A stretch of DNA of 64,000 nucleotides. Source: Edaphochlamys debaryana. Lineage: Eukaryota; Chlorophyta; Chlorophyceae; Chlamydomonadales. A program made the translations under genes and the position numbers. Position 1 is the first letter of the stretch. Each line of letters starts with the position of its first letter. The stretch covers positions 310,001 through 374,000 of the forward strand of contig JAEHOE010000122.1 in assembly GCA_016858145.1 (NCBI GenBank), in the 5' to 3' direction. The notes under the pieces were generated by a model. The model ran no database searches and was not told the DNA's origin. It saw only the letters and a program-made list of their open reading frames with translations. This document shows, in pieces, positions 10,025-22,600 of the stretch.

Positions 10025-13000
10025 CTAGCCCCGCTTGCCACCCTGCGTAACACAGCAGCGCGTACCGCACAGCGCGGCTCCATTTCGACCTGCCTGTTCC
10101 ATGCGGCCGCCCCCCCTCATCATGCCTTCCGAGCTCGAAGCAAGCCAGGCCGCCACGCGCGGGATCAGGCTCGGGCCCTCGGCGGGGGCCGGGCGGACCG
10201 GGGCGGCATGAACTGCGGGTGATGGGGTGGAGAGCCAGAGTCAGGACTGGATGAGAGTGGGGTCCCAGCCCTCCCAGAAGCAAGGTCGGCGTGTGGAGGC
10301 AAGTTAAGAGTTTGTATGGAAAGCAAGGGGCGCCTCTGGGTGCGCTTCTACCCTAGCTGCCTCACGCGGGCTCACGTACCTTTCTCAGCGAGGACCTGGG
10401 CCTGGGCCTGGTTGTGGGCGCCTTCAGCGGGGGGGCGAGGAGGGCGGGCGTGTTTGAGCTATCAATGAGTTGCATGCGGGGCACATTCATGCGGGGGTGG
10501 GGGTGAGCCGAGGCGTGGCCGTGCCGGTCCCACCGGCCGCAATGCCCCAAGCACGCAGCAGGTAGGGCGCACCCTACCCTCTCGGCTCACCCTGCGTGGC
10601 GGTGGCGCGTGGGCCCCCCGCGGAGCTGTGGCGCGGGGCGGCGACGGCGGCACTGCGGCGCACTGGCCCCCCGCCGAGATCAGGCGCTGGCCGGTGGGGG
10701 AGGGCGTGTAGGCCCCCGAGTCAATGGAGGGGCACTGCGGGGCGGCGGACGGCGGGGGGAGCACAGGCGATGATGGGGCGGAGGAGCGGCATCACGGGCT
10801 GGAAGGGAAAGCAGTGCTACCAGTTCTGAAAGACACGGGTTCTGTTGCAGAGAGGTGGCCCCGTAACATGAAGCCACCGAATGCTTCCCACCCCGTGCCA
10901 ACCCTCCCCAGTGCTCGCGCGGCAGATGCTGTTGCCAGGGCGACCGAGGGCCATCCAGAGCCACGAGTCCCTGTGCGCCCCCATACCGTTGCGCTCACCG
11001 TTGGGACCACGTTGCTCGGCAGCGGCACGCAGGCGGGAGCGGGCTGCAGGGGGTCCTCGGACGCGGGGGCGGCGGCGGCGGCGGCGGTGGTGGTGCCGTT
11101 ACTGCCGACGTAGTCACGTGTGAAGCCGTACTCGCAGCGGTACTCCTGAGGGGCAGGATGAGCGCTGGTGTGGTCAGTGTGGAGGGAGGTGGGGTTGAAG
11201 CGGGATGAGGCGTTCACCGGTAGGTTGCGAACCCTTCAGAGCCCAGAGCCCAAGGGACGGGTGTCAACGTGGGAGCCCATCCAACTGCCCCACCTCCACC
11301 AGCCGTTCCCCCGCCCCCAACCCCCCCAAACAGCCTAGTTGTGTCCATCCAGCTGCATTCCCCTTCGTCGTCGTCCGGACTACATACGCTGCACGGCCCC
11401 TGCGAGCATACAACCCCCCCAACGCCAGCGGCTCACCTCTGCACCGCAGCCGCAGGAGCCCCCCACGGGGGGCGGGGGCCGCTGCGCTCCCGCGTTGAGG
11501 CAGCGGGCGCCGGCCTTGCGCCGCTGCAGCGGAACCACGGGTCGGCCTGGGGGCGTACGGCGCACGCCGTACGACCGCACAGAGGGGTGGGGGAGGGAGG
11601 GAGTCAGCCCATGGGTCTTAACATGTCGGTGCACCCGGTCAACCGCCCCCACTCGTACACACTCTCCCCGGCCGTCCCCGTGCTTGTACGGTACGCGCCT
11701 GGATCACGTGCGTGTCCAGCTCCTGGCCCCCACACGAACACGCGCATACACATCGCTCGTCTCTCCCACCCCCCTTCCCCCCCAGTGCCCCCGTCCTCAC
11801 CGAGCACGCACTCCAGGGGCGCTCCGCCCGGCCCCGCCGGCCGCCAGGGCACGTAGTCCCCCGGCCCGCACGCCGCTGGCCGCCCGCCCGCCCCCGTGCC
11901 GCCCATGGCCGCCGCCACGTCCACGCCGTACAGTACGGTCCGTGGGCCCGGGCCCCAGAAGGTGAAGTCATCATCGGTGCCCGTACACCTGCCGAGAGAG
12001 GGGTGGAGGGAATAGGGGGGCATTCAACGTTGGGGCCCTCAGGTGGCGTGACCCAAGGGCGCGACGGATTCCAGATTAAGCGGATAACGGGTCGGGGAGA
12101 AGGGGGCAAGAAGGAGGCACACGCTAGGGCCGCCGAGGGGGTCGATGGACAGCACTGCCTGCGGCCTGCAAGACCCCTGCTTGACTGTATGTCCCCGCCC
12201 CGCCCCGCCCACCCCCCTTGCCGCTGCGAGCCCCTCCCTACCCCTCCCTTCCCCTGCCCCCAGCCACACACAGCCCTCGGCGGCCTCACTTGGGCCCCGC
12301 CTCCCTCGGGCACACCCGGCCGTGCAGCAGCAGGGAGGTGGCCGCCCCCCGGGTGGGGGAGCGGATGTTGTCCACGTACAGGGCGTCGCGCAGGGGCACG
12401 GACTGGGGGGTGGGGGGGGGGGGAAGGGGGCAGAGGGAGAGGAGGAGAGGGGCGTGAGGGGCTCATGTGTGCACTGGACACGGTCACAACCTGGACCCAG
12501 GCCCCAATGGCTGCGGCCTCTTGACCCTGCACTGTCGGTAACCCGTAACCTTCTCCTGGACGCCATGTTCCCCTCTTCCCACCTCTGACCTCCTCCACAG
12601 AAATCATCACAGAATCTTAACTCCCCAAGTGCTTCAGCCCTCCGGAATATGCCAAGGAGGATGCATGCCAGGGGCGCAATCCCATTTGAATGGACCACTG
12701 CGTGCAGTTTCCCCCGTGCACTATTTGCCGTACGTACTGCCGTACGCGTTGTACATGCCGTACCTTCCAGCAGGAGCCGTAGTCGAAGGACAGCTGCACC
12801 TCGGTCGCCGGTTGCCCGCTGGACGCGTGCTTGGCCAGCGCCACGACGCCCCCCGCATCGCCGTACTCGTACACGTGGAGCCCAACCGCCACGTCACGCC
12901 ACGTGGCACCGCCGTCCGTGGAGAGCCACGTGCAGGTGCTGGGGGGGGGGGCACGGGGGATGGGGTGGGGGGAAGGGGTTGACACGTGTAATCAAAGGGC

Positions 13001-16000
13001 AAAGGGTGAGGGTGGGCTGGGAGGTTGTTTGGATGGCACAGGCCGGAACCACAGGTCGCAAGTGAATCCGGAGCACGTTCGGAGCACCCTGCCCCGCCAC
13101 CTTCACCTCCCTCCCACCCCCAAGCCGGTCCCCACCCCTCGCCCTGCCCCGCCCTTCCCCACGCGCCCCTCCCGCCTATATGTCCCCCTCCCTTCCCTCC
13201 CCCCGGCCCCGCCACCCACCCCTCCGGGCTGCCGTCGGCGCTGCCGCCCAGCCCCACGCCCGGCCGGCCCACGTTGCCGTTGGCGATGACTAAGCCGGGG
13301 GCGGCGGGGTGGGAGTAGATGGCGGGGCGCACGGTCGTGGCGGCGGCCCATGAGGAGGGGGTCCATGTGGATGCGCCCCACAGGTGCAGCGAGCAGGGGC
13401 GGCGCCCGGCGCACTGGGCGCACTCGGCGTGGGCGAAGGAGGTGGGGGCGGGGATGGGCTGCCAGGAGGCGCCTGGGGGTGGGTGGGGAGTAAGAGGGTG
13501 GGTGGGGAGGAATCGCGGGTGGTAATGGAGGTTGGGAAGGGGATTGGGGAGAGGGCAGGGTCAGCCCGCGTGCGTCAGGTGAAAGGGGCTTGCCCCTGCT
13601 TCAACGCCCTTTCCGGAGGTCCCATTGGTGTGCGGAAGCGCCAGAAGGCACGTCAAGGCACGTATGCACGGCAACCGTCTCTCCCACTGCCCCGGCCCCG
13701 CCCCTCACGCCTCACCCCCGTTGAAGCTGATGCGGGTCTCTGTGCGCGTCACCCCCGCCTCCGTGCTCCACACCCCGGGGTCCAGCGCAAACGGCTGCAT
13801 GGGCACATTGGCGATGAAGGTGGCCTGGTGGGTGTGGAGGGGGTGTGTGGAGGGGAGGGGGGGAGGGGAGATTGAGAGGGTGACGTTGAAGTGTCAGAAG
13901 CGATGGTGGGGGGTAACGAGCAGCCCTTCACACATCCCTCTCCCCCCGACAAGACCCCACCGGCGCTCCGTCCACCACCAGGAAGTCGGGGGCCGAGGCC
14001 GTGCCCCCCCGCACCGCCAGCAGCCCCACAGAGGACACCGCGGCGGGGGCGGGGGCGGGGGCGGCGGAGGGGGCGGCGGAGGGGGCTGAGGGGGGCGGCG
14101 CGGCCAGGAGGTGCAGCGTGGAGGCCTCATAGGGCGAGCTGGGGGTGGGGGTGAGGGGGACGGGGGACGGGGGACGGGGGAGAAGGGAGGGGGAGGGTTG
14201 GGGTGGGAGGGGTTGGGGTGGGCAGCGTGTGGAAGGACTGGGGCTGAGAGGACGCTGTACGTTGGTCTGTACGCCGCAGCCATGGACCATCGCCTGAGAA
14301 CTCACCGCCTCAGTATTACGCCCCCGCCCCAGAGCGGCACGTGGCACATGGACCGGGCACATGTGGGACCCTAACTCCCCCTTCTCCCCCCCCCCAAGGC
14401 CGCCACATGGCACATGGCACATGACCCCCCTGCCCCCCCCCCTTCGCCCCCCCCCCCCCCAGGCCCTCACCTGGTGTCGGCCGCGTTGTGCAGGGTGCGG
14501 TCCAGGGCGATGGCGGCGCCCCGGCCCCCCAGGGTGGGGTAGGTCCAGAAGAAGCTTTGCTGGGGTGGGGTGGGGCGTGGGGGTGGGGGTGGGGGTGGGG
14601 GATTCAGCGGGGAAGGCGCAGGTGCAGGGAGGCCGGGAGAGAGGAAGGGGGTTGTTTGGGTGAACGGAGTATGAGATTAGGGGTGCAGGTGAGAGACCAA
14701 GCGCGGTGGAGTGAGCGTCCAAGCAAGAAGGGAGGGCCGCCGGCGACCCCCAGCCCCACAACGCACTCCCCAGTGAAGGGCGGGAGGTGAAGTGCGTCTC
14801 GCCCTCTGCCCACGCTCCCTAAGTACGTGCAAGCTCGCACCGTCTGGGGTTTGGGCGCAAAGCAGACGGGGGCGAAGGACGCCCCTCCGTCGGAGGACAC
14901 CCACGAGGCGCCGTAGTCGGAGCCGCTGCGTGGGACAGGTGGTTGGAATGAGGAAGGGGGCAGGGGGGGGGACCACCGGACCAGTCGGCAGGGCATCAAC
15001 AGGAGAGCAGTGATACTCTAACCGCCCGCTCTAGCCGCCGATTGCAGCCCATATGGGTACCCCTCGGCGCCCCCCCCCCCCGGCCCCTCCGGACCCTCCC
15101 CACCCCCCGCTAGGCCGCTACCCCGCCTCCCCCTCCCCCATCACCACGCTCACTATCTGGCCCCGTCCGCCGGGCAGCCGTTCGCCACCCCCACCACCAG
15201 TAGCGACCCCAGCGGCGTGACGCCGTTGGCGCACGGCCGTGTCGTACGGTTGTACGACACGAACCAGTCGTCTGAGATCATGAAGTTCGACGCCATGCTC
15301 CACCCCGGCTGGGGCACGGTGCCGCGGGGGTAGACGGTGGCGAGGATGCGGGGGTCGGGGATGGCCTGAGGGGGTTGAGGGGGGGGTGAGGGGGGTATCT
15401 TGTCGTGTGACGGAAGATAAGGCGGCGGCCCTAGAGCCGGATGCGCACAGAGGTCTGGAGCGTCAGGGTAAGGGGTAGGGGGGTGGAGGGTTGAAGGAGG
15501 GTTGGGCAGAGCACAGTTGGGCGGAGGATTCCCTGGGGGCGGGGCTGATGGGGGAGGCCTAAGAGCCCCGAGGTCGTGCCCCACTCCAGGATCAAGGCCT
15601 GCCAAGAAGGGTTCGCTATCAACCCTCTCACCCCTCTCACCTCTCTCACCCCTCTCACTTCTCCCCGCCCCACCCCCCACCCCGACCCCCAACCCCCGCT
15701 GCGCGCCCGCGCCCACCTGTCCCCCCGGGCACACGTCCCCCTGCGGCCCGCACAGCTCAGCGCCCCAGCGGGCGTCCGCGAAGCCCCCCACGCGGCCGCC
15801 CGAGCCCGCGGCCAGGTCCTCCCAGGGGGAGGAGGCGTTGAGGGCGTCCTGGGGTGTGGGGGGTGGGGTGGGGTGGGTGGGTGGATCTACTAATTGGAGC
15901 TCAAGCTGAAAGGCGTGGCGGCACCATCCGTCACCGAACCCCCCGGCCATCTCTTTAACCCAGCACTTGTTTCCCCCCCCCGCCTCTCCCCTCCCCCCCC

Positions 16001-17750
16001 ACCCTGTTGAGCCACAGGCCCTGGGGGCAGGGCCGCTCCCCGCAGTTGCGGGTGGCCAGGACCAGCAGCCAACCGTCCAGGCCCGGGCCTCGGGCCCCGC
16101 CTGGGCCCGCGCCTGGGCCCTGCTGGGCCCGGGGGTGCGGCATCACGCGCAGCACGTCCGTGCCCCACCAGGGCAGGGGTACGGCAGTGTAGGATTCCCC
16201 ACTGTCCTGGGAGACCCTGGAGGGGAGGGAGGGGGCGGGATCAGAGGGGATGGAAAAGGAGGGCAACATACCCAATGAAAGGGAGAGGGGGAGGGGGAAA
16301 GGTAGCTAGCCGGAATGCCGGGGCGAAGGAGGGGGCAAATGGAGTCCGGGGCCCACTGTGACTTTCAGCGCCTGCAACCGGGGTCCATAACCGGTCAGCC
16401 CGCCGACGCCACACCCTGCCCTTCTCTCTCGCACCCATCCCCGGGGTCTGCCCTGCCGCTCTCCGCACTCTACCTCACCGCTCCCTACGCCCACACCTCC
16501 TCCCCCCCAAGTCCCGCCCCCCCACTGTCCCCCCATCCTTCCCTCCGCTCTCCCCTTCCCCCCCCAGCCCGCCCTCACCACGCCCAGCTGTCCCGCCCCA
16601 GCACCAGCACCCGCCCCGGCCGGCTGATCTGCCCCAGCACAGAGATCACGCCCGCGGCCGCAGGGGCGGAGGTGCCGTTGGCTGCCTGGGTGGCTGGGGG
16701 GGCAGAGGGGGGTAGGAGGCGACAGGGGGTGAGGGGGAAGAGCGGTGAACGGGGGAGATTGAGTTGAGCCTGGGGTGAGGCAGCGTGAGGCTCTCCGGTG
16801 GCTACACCCCAACGAACCCCCCCCTCTCTGCACGACCACCTCGCAGCTCGCATCTCGCTTCTGCTCCACACCTCCCGCCTGCCGCCCCTCCTGCCAATCC
16901 CCCAACCCACCCTGCTCCAGGCGCCCCGTGACGTTGGCAAAGCTGCGCCCTCCGTCCAGGGAGCGCCAGAGGCTACCCGTGGGGCCGCCGTTCCCCTCCC
17001 GAGCAGACACAAACACGACCTGTGCAGGGGGCGTGGGGTGGAGGGGAGATAGTTTGGGGACGGGGTGATGGAGAGGGAACGAGGGGTTTCCAGGAAAAGG
17101 CGTTGAGGGGCACGGGGCTGGGCCATACGAGCGAGGTGGGGACGGTAGAATGGTGGAAGCGTGAGGGGGGGGGCCAACTTGGCCAAAGGCTGCGAGGTAC
17201 AGGGTCAATGCAACGTGCAGCTAGGGGTACAGGGCATGGCGGAGGGCCAATCGCTTGTGCTCTTAGTCGAGTGCAAAAGGGGTGACCCAACTGCTGGGCC
17301 CAACTGCGGGGCAAGGCTAGGCCCACACTGCGAGGCGCGGGAAGGCGGGGAGGCCTGCACCACCCAGCCCGCCCCGCTCCAGGAAGTCGCTCTACCGCCC
17401 GAGGATAAGCACCTTATTGTCGTCACCGTCGAAGCCGTAGTACACATCCATCAGCTGCGAGGTCAGCGTCGTCTGCGGCATGCGAGGAGGATGCGCATGA
17501 AGGCGACAGTCCGCATGTTAGGCACATGGCGAGCTGTATAAGCCTCAGAGCCTCAGTTGAGAGGCGATAATGCAGTTGATAAGCTCACCGGCTCAATGGC
17601 CGGCAAGGGCGTCCGGTCGGCGTCGACGCATGTCGCACCCGCGACACCCGCGCCATCAGCAACTCCGTACCCGCATCCAAGCAGTAGGATGATAGCAGTG
17701 CCAATGGCTTGGGGTCTTAATCTGACCGGGACTACGAGTTTCCCCTGCAT
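10025..17750 (-). CDS. VPS10-domain (sortilin-like) protein, about 953 aa
   Basis: Sorting-receptor-type protein of the secretory and endosomal pathway. Exons 5' to 3': 17750-17589, 17472-17413, 17019-16911, 16693-16579, 16216-16003, 15848-15717, 15365-15154, 14925-14841, 14559-14471, 14138-13961, 13824-13716, 13472-13220, 12938-12764, 12402-12290, 11988-11801, 11546-11437, 11145-10999, 10734-10591; all close in phase. The first exon encodes a signal peptide (AIGTAIILLLGCGYG). The propeller carries Asp-box motifs near residues 94 (SLDGGRSF), 151 (SQDSGESY), 345 (SSDGGASF) and 579 (STDGGATW). Residues about 670-865 are the Cys-rich VPS10 module (DYVPWRP, GARCLNAG, CGCGAEEYRCEYGFTRDY). The last two exons (10458-10380 and 10212-10025) are uncertain: they fit the phase and give a TAG stop at 10025, but neither they nor alternatives contain a membrane helix. 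Family call secure; C-terminus provisional. Confidence 0.85.
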
Positions 17751-18004
17751 CACTGTTTTGGTGCAGGACGCCGCAGGCTCGTGCCTCAGGCTCGCACCGG
17801 GCTTCAAGTATCAGTGATTGGTAGCTTGTGTAGCAGCAAGTACTAGCTTCAAGGGCCCAAGTAAGTTCTTCCGGAGTTGCACGCACGGGCTCAGGCTGGG
17901 CTCGCTGCACAAGCTGTTTCGCTCCTGGCAGTCGTCCTTATCCAGCGCAAATGGTCACAGAGGTTGTGGTTGTGCACATTGAATGCGGTCACACTGATCG
18001 CGCC

Positions 18005-18093
18005 TTGGATTGTACGTCAGTACGGATGGCGGGCGGCGACAGGGAACCACGCTCAGGCCAACTCAGCCCACTCGGATTGTACGTCAGTACAAT
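18005..18093. repeat. Direct repeat pair containing an inverted repeat
   Basis: The string ggattgtacgtcagtac occurs at 18007-18023 and again at 18074-18090. The second copy continues to give ATTGTAC-GTCA-GTACAAT (18076-18093), a perfect 7-base inverted repeat around a 4-base spacer. A second pair (aactcagccca) occurs near 18059 and 18125 with similar spacing. The position, about 260-340 bases upstream of the sortilin start codon, suits an operator-like site or a small local duplication. Confidence 0.6.
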
Positions 18094-18737
18094 TATCCAC
18101 GGCTGGGGCGTGGGGCCCACCGTCAACTCAGCCCATCCACAGGCACGGAGATGTCTCGCTGCTCCTAGGAGCTGCTCCTGTCATGACCGTTACACAGCTC
18201 TCGCGCAGCCCAGCACCTCCAAGCCCTGCCTCCGGGGCGACATCCGTCCACAGAGGAACGTGCAACCTCAGGTACGCACGGCTGGAGCACTAGGCCATGA
18301 GTCAGGGGCTCGAGGGAGGCGCAACCCAGCCTCATTGTCCCACCCCTGTCCCCAACGCCACAACACACAACCCCCGCACGACGCCACACCTGCCAAGCAA
18401 CGCGGAAGCATACCCTATTGGATGAAGCCATGCAACCAACTCAGGAAGCCGGAATGCAGCACGTGCAGTGCATGCTGCATGCATGCTACCGCACATAACT
18501 ATGGTTAGGGACCCAGGGGCAGCGCCCGCCAACCACAGGTCTTCAGCCTTGACACCAGTGCACGTATGCTTAAGCAAGTATGCAAGTATGCTGGACCCCC
18601 ACCCCCCGAGAAACACACACATACAGCCACAACCCCGAGTCCCCGGCATGCAGTTGCAGGACCAATCCCCGCTCCGCTAGGCTAGTCCTGGCCGACGTGG
18701 CCGTTCAACAAATTACACACCAACCCCGCCAAGGGAT

Positions 18738-18742
18738 TTACA
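18738..18742 (-). terminator. Candidate TGTAA poly(A) signal of the carotenoid dioxygenase
   Basis: Minus-strand TGTAA about 0.9 kb after the stop codon; another copy lies 25 bases further on at 18713-18717. UTR length is typical for this kind of genome. Confidence 0.45.
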
Positions 18743-19630
18743 GCCATCGTTGCCCCTACCCAATTAGCATTTGCGCGCTCCAAAGGAAGGGCGCAACGCC
18801 CACACGCTTCCAATAACACTGGCGCACTCCACAACCCAACCTCAGGAATGTTAAGGCGATGAAGCCCCGCTATCTCTTGCGTACTGCTTCCAACACTCCC
18901 ACCAGCAAGCCAAATGCATGTTGCAGGCGTGCGTTGGCGGACGTCTCAGCTCTCACCGCTCTCCCTACCTCGTTGTCGCCCTCTGTCCCGACCCCTCATA
19001 AAGGCACACACCACCTCTCGACCCAAAACTTGTTGATCAATGCCAGGCTCAAAACCGCAGACCCATGGGCCCCAGTTGCAGGAGCTCCAACAGCACTACA
19101 AAGCAAACACCCGCTCAGTGTTTTATAAGACTACCGGTCTCTCGCTCAGTCTAGGGGCCCATCCAGGCTTGCGCCCTGCTTCTATCGCTCCACTTGCACC
19201 ACACTCCAACCACAAACATGCCCAGAGGCGTCCCTGCCACCTTGTTAGTACAAAGCATTGTGAAGCAAGAGCCCACCCCGCCTGCCCACAACAGGCGCAC
19301 CCAACAGCGACGTGAGCCTCCTGGGACCCCCTCCCCCTAATGAAGCCCCCTCCAATCTCCCTCCCTCACCATACCCAGAACTCATTGACCCCGTCACGGG
19401 CCCTTCAAGCGTACGGTCCCGCTCCCAAGAAAGGCCCCCCCACACCAGCCCCCTTCCCCTATCCACCCGTACCCTTCCATTTGCTTGCTGCCCATCCTCT
19501 CCAGCGCCTTGGTACTCCCCAGCTCCTTCCCCTTATCCACCTTCCCCATTCCCTCCCCCTCCACCACCTTCACTGGCACCCTCCCCTACTACAACCTTCA
19601 CTGCCCCCTCCCCACCCTCCCCCCTGTCCC

Positions 19631-22600
19631 TCACAGCGCCTTGATGCTCCCCAGCTCCTGCCAGCGAGGCACCGCCGCGTCCCCCGGCTCCGGCCCCCAG
19701 TAGGCCCCGTCCCAGGAGCCGTGCAGCCCCGCGGGCAGGCGGTGGGGCAGGCGGATGGTGGCCAGGGGGCCGCGGGCCAGGTCCTGGGGGGAGGGGGAGG
19801 GCGGGACGGAGGGGGGCGGGAGTTATGGCGAGGCAAGCTAGAGTTACAGCGTTCCTGGGCACTTGCTGTGGACCTGTGACACCCCCTTTCCCCTCACCCC
19901 GCTCCGCCCCCTTCCACCCATACCCCCCCTCCCGCCACCCCACCAATGCGTCCAGTATGACCACCTCCCCGCACTGGCTCTCGGCGTTGTGCACCGCCGC
20001 CAGCAGCCAGCCCTCGCCCTCGCGGGCCGACCCCGGGCGGGGCACGAACATGGGCTCGCCGGGGAAGCGCCGGGGGCCGGCGTACCTGGGGGGTGGGGTG
20101 GGGTGGTCGGTTGCGGCTTGGGTTGGCAAAGCTTCCGGGGCGCATGCCCTTCCCTTCTCAACGGGATGCGAAGCGCAGCACATGGGGTCCTACACTGCCC
20201 GCCCCTTCACCCCGCTTCCACCCCCGCTCCCCACCAGATGTCCGCCTTGACGCCCTCGGCCGCGCCGCTGCTGACCACACGCGCCTCCGCCTCGGCCTGC
20301 GCCGCCTTCGCCGCGGCCCCCCCGGCCCCCGGCGGCTGCACCGCGCCCTCCGCGCTGGCCAGGGGCAGGTCGAACCGGGCCAGGCCCTGCAGGGTGGAGA
20401 GGGGTGGAGGAGGGGGGGTTGGGGGGTCGAAGGTGAGGGGGTAGTAGCGGTACCTCACCGCTGCCGGTTTGCTCTGGGTTGGGCTCTCCGCCGCGCCCAC
20501 GGCTCCCCGGCTCACACGAGCAGCCCTTCACACACGTCCGGGCCTCCCCTCCCCTCCCCTCCCCTCCCCTCCCCTCCCCTCCCTCCCCTCCCCTCCCCTC
20601 CCCTCCCCTCCCCTCCCCTCCCCTCCCCTCCCCTCCCCCCTCCCCTCCCCTCCCCTCCCCTCCCCTCCCCTCCCCTCCCCTCCCTCCCCTCCCCTCCCCG
20701 CTCCCTCCCCGCTCCCTCCCCGCTCCCTCCCCTCCCCGCTCCCTCCCCGCTCCCTCCCCGCTCCCTCCCCGCTCCCTCCCCGCCCTCCCCTCCCCTCCTC
20801 CCTCCCCTCCCCGCTCCTCCCGCTCCCTCCCCGCTCCCTCCTCCCGCTCCCTCCCCGCTCCCTCCCCTCCTCCCGCCCTCCCCTCCCCGCTCCCTCCCCG
20901 CTCCCTCCCCGCTCCCTCCCCGCTCCCTCTCCCTCCCCGCTCCCTCCCCGCTCCCTCCCCGCTCCCTCCCTCCCTCCCCGCTCCCTCCCCTCCCCGCTCC
21001 CTCCCGCTCCTCCCCTCCCTCCCCGCTCCCCCCATCCCCTCCCTCCCCGCTCCCTCCCGCTCCCTCCCCGCCTCCCGCTCCCTCCCCGCTCCCTCCCTCC
21101 ACCCCTCCCCCATCCAGCCCCCTCCCCCCCTCCCCACCTGCAGCGGCCCCCAGTGCAGGGGGTGGTCCACCACGTCGCACCCCGCCCACACGTGGCGGTG
21201 CGGGCGCGAGGCGACCCGCGGGTCCACGCAGGGGAACTCGAGCGTGCGGCGCAGCAGGCGGGTGCGGGCCACGGAGCCGGAGGCAGGGTCGCACAGGAGG
21301 CGGACCAGGTGGGTGCGGGGGCCGCCTGGGGAGGGGGGGAGCGGGGAGAGGGGGGGGTGGGGGGAGAGGGGGAGAGGGGTTAATAGGGGTGCGTGCTCGA
21401 TACAACTCAATGTGTGTAACTGGAAGAGAGGATAAGGTGGAGTGGAGATTTCGTACATCAAAAAGCACCGTCGTACACTGCCGTACACACCGGTGTAGAA
21501 CTTGGTGTCGTACGTGTACTGGTTGGTGTCGAAGCTGATGCTGTCCCATGCCACCGTGTCGAGCACCACCAGCGGCTCATCGGAGGGGGGGGCGGGGGGG
21601 GAGGGGGAGCTAGAGGGTGGGGAGGGGGCGGGTCGCTCCAGCTCGTATGCGTTGGCGTGGTGGAAGGTGAAGCAGGGGTCGGTGAGGAGCACGCGGGGCT
21701 GCAGGACTGGGAGGGGGGGGGGAGGAAAGGGAGGGAGAGGGGGGAAGGCAAGAGTCGGAATGGGGTCGGGAAAGGGAGAGGGGCTTGCGAACGCAGGCAC
21801 CCCTCGCGAGCGCGCAGTGATGAGCGGCTCGGGACTCCGGCAGTCCCCGGCTCACCCTTGCCGCTGGGCCGGCCGGGTCTGGGGATGAGAATGACCTGAG
21901 CGGGTGGAGGGGGGCGGGAGGCGTCAGCAGGAGGCAGCAGGGCAACAGAAAAGTGGCATCTGGATTACCAACCCGCTGCTCTTCCCCAGCAAGGCGGGGC
22001 GGGACAGTCACGTGCGAAAGGGTACGGCAGCGTACGGCAGGACAGTCACGTGCCTGGGTGGGCTTGCTGGGGTTGTAGCGGAGGCACTCGGCGATGGAGG
22101 CCTGAGAGAAGATGTACTGGGGGGGGGGGGGACAAAGGGGGGGGAAGGGGGAAGGGAGGCATAAGGGCGGGTGTGCGTGTCAGGGAGGGGCGGATTGGGC
22201 TTTTGGGGTGCGCGACGCGACACCGCGACCTCACCACGACCCCCCGCGAAATCCCCCCTGTCCCGCCCTCCTTCTCCTCCCAGCGCCTCCCCGTCGCCCA
22301 CCATCTACAAACCCCAATCGCACGGGTGCAGAGGGGCAGAGGTGTGCGCCGCCGTCACGGCCCCTATGCACCGCCCTCCCCCTCCTCCTCCGGAAGCCTC
22401 CCTGCCGCCCACACTCCGTTCCCTCCCCCCTCATCCATCTAGTTCCCCTCGCAACCCCACCCTTCGCCACCCCCCACCCCACCCCCACCCTCCAATCCTT
22501 CCCCCCTCCTTCATCTAGCCCCCCCCCACACACACCCCTCCCCCCCTCACCCTGCCCAGGAAGGTGGCCGGGTCGAACTCCACGGGCCCCATCACCGCCA

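Larger units (their letters stand above)
17751..19630. promoter_or_regulatory. Sortilin-like gene promoter and dioxygenase 3' UTR
   Basis: No coding exon is supported. Both flanking genes are on the minus strand, so the left part should hold the promoter and 5' UTR of the sortilin-like gene and the right part the 3' UTR of the dioxygenase. Minus-strand TGTAA copies at 18738-18742, 18713-18717 and 18190-18194 are candidate ends of the dioxygenase transcript. A pair of direct repeats with an inverted repeat lies at 18005-18093. Confidence 0.5.

Noticed and set aside
20093..21800. Very long open frames on both strands across the CT-rich tract
   Set aside because: They arise from the repeat, which lacks stop codons in most frames; translation is pure Pro/Ser/Leu or Gly/Glu/Arg. 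Only the short dioxygenase exons at the edges are real.
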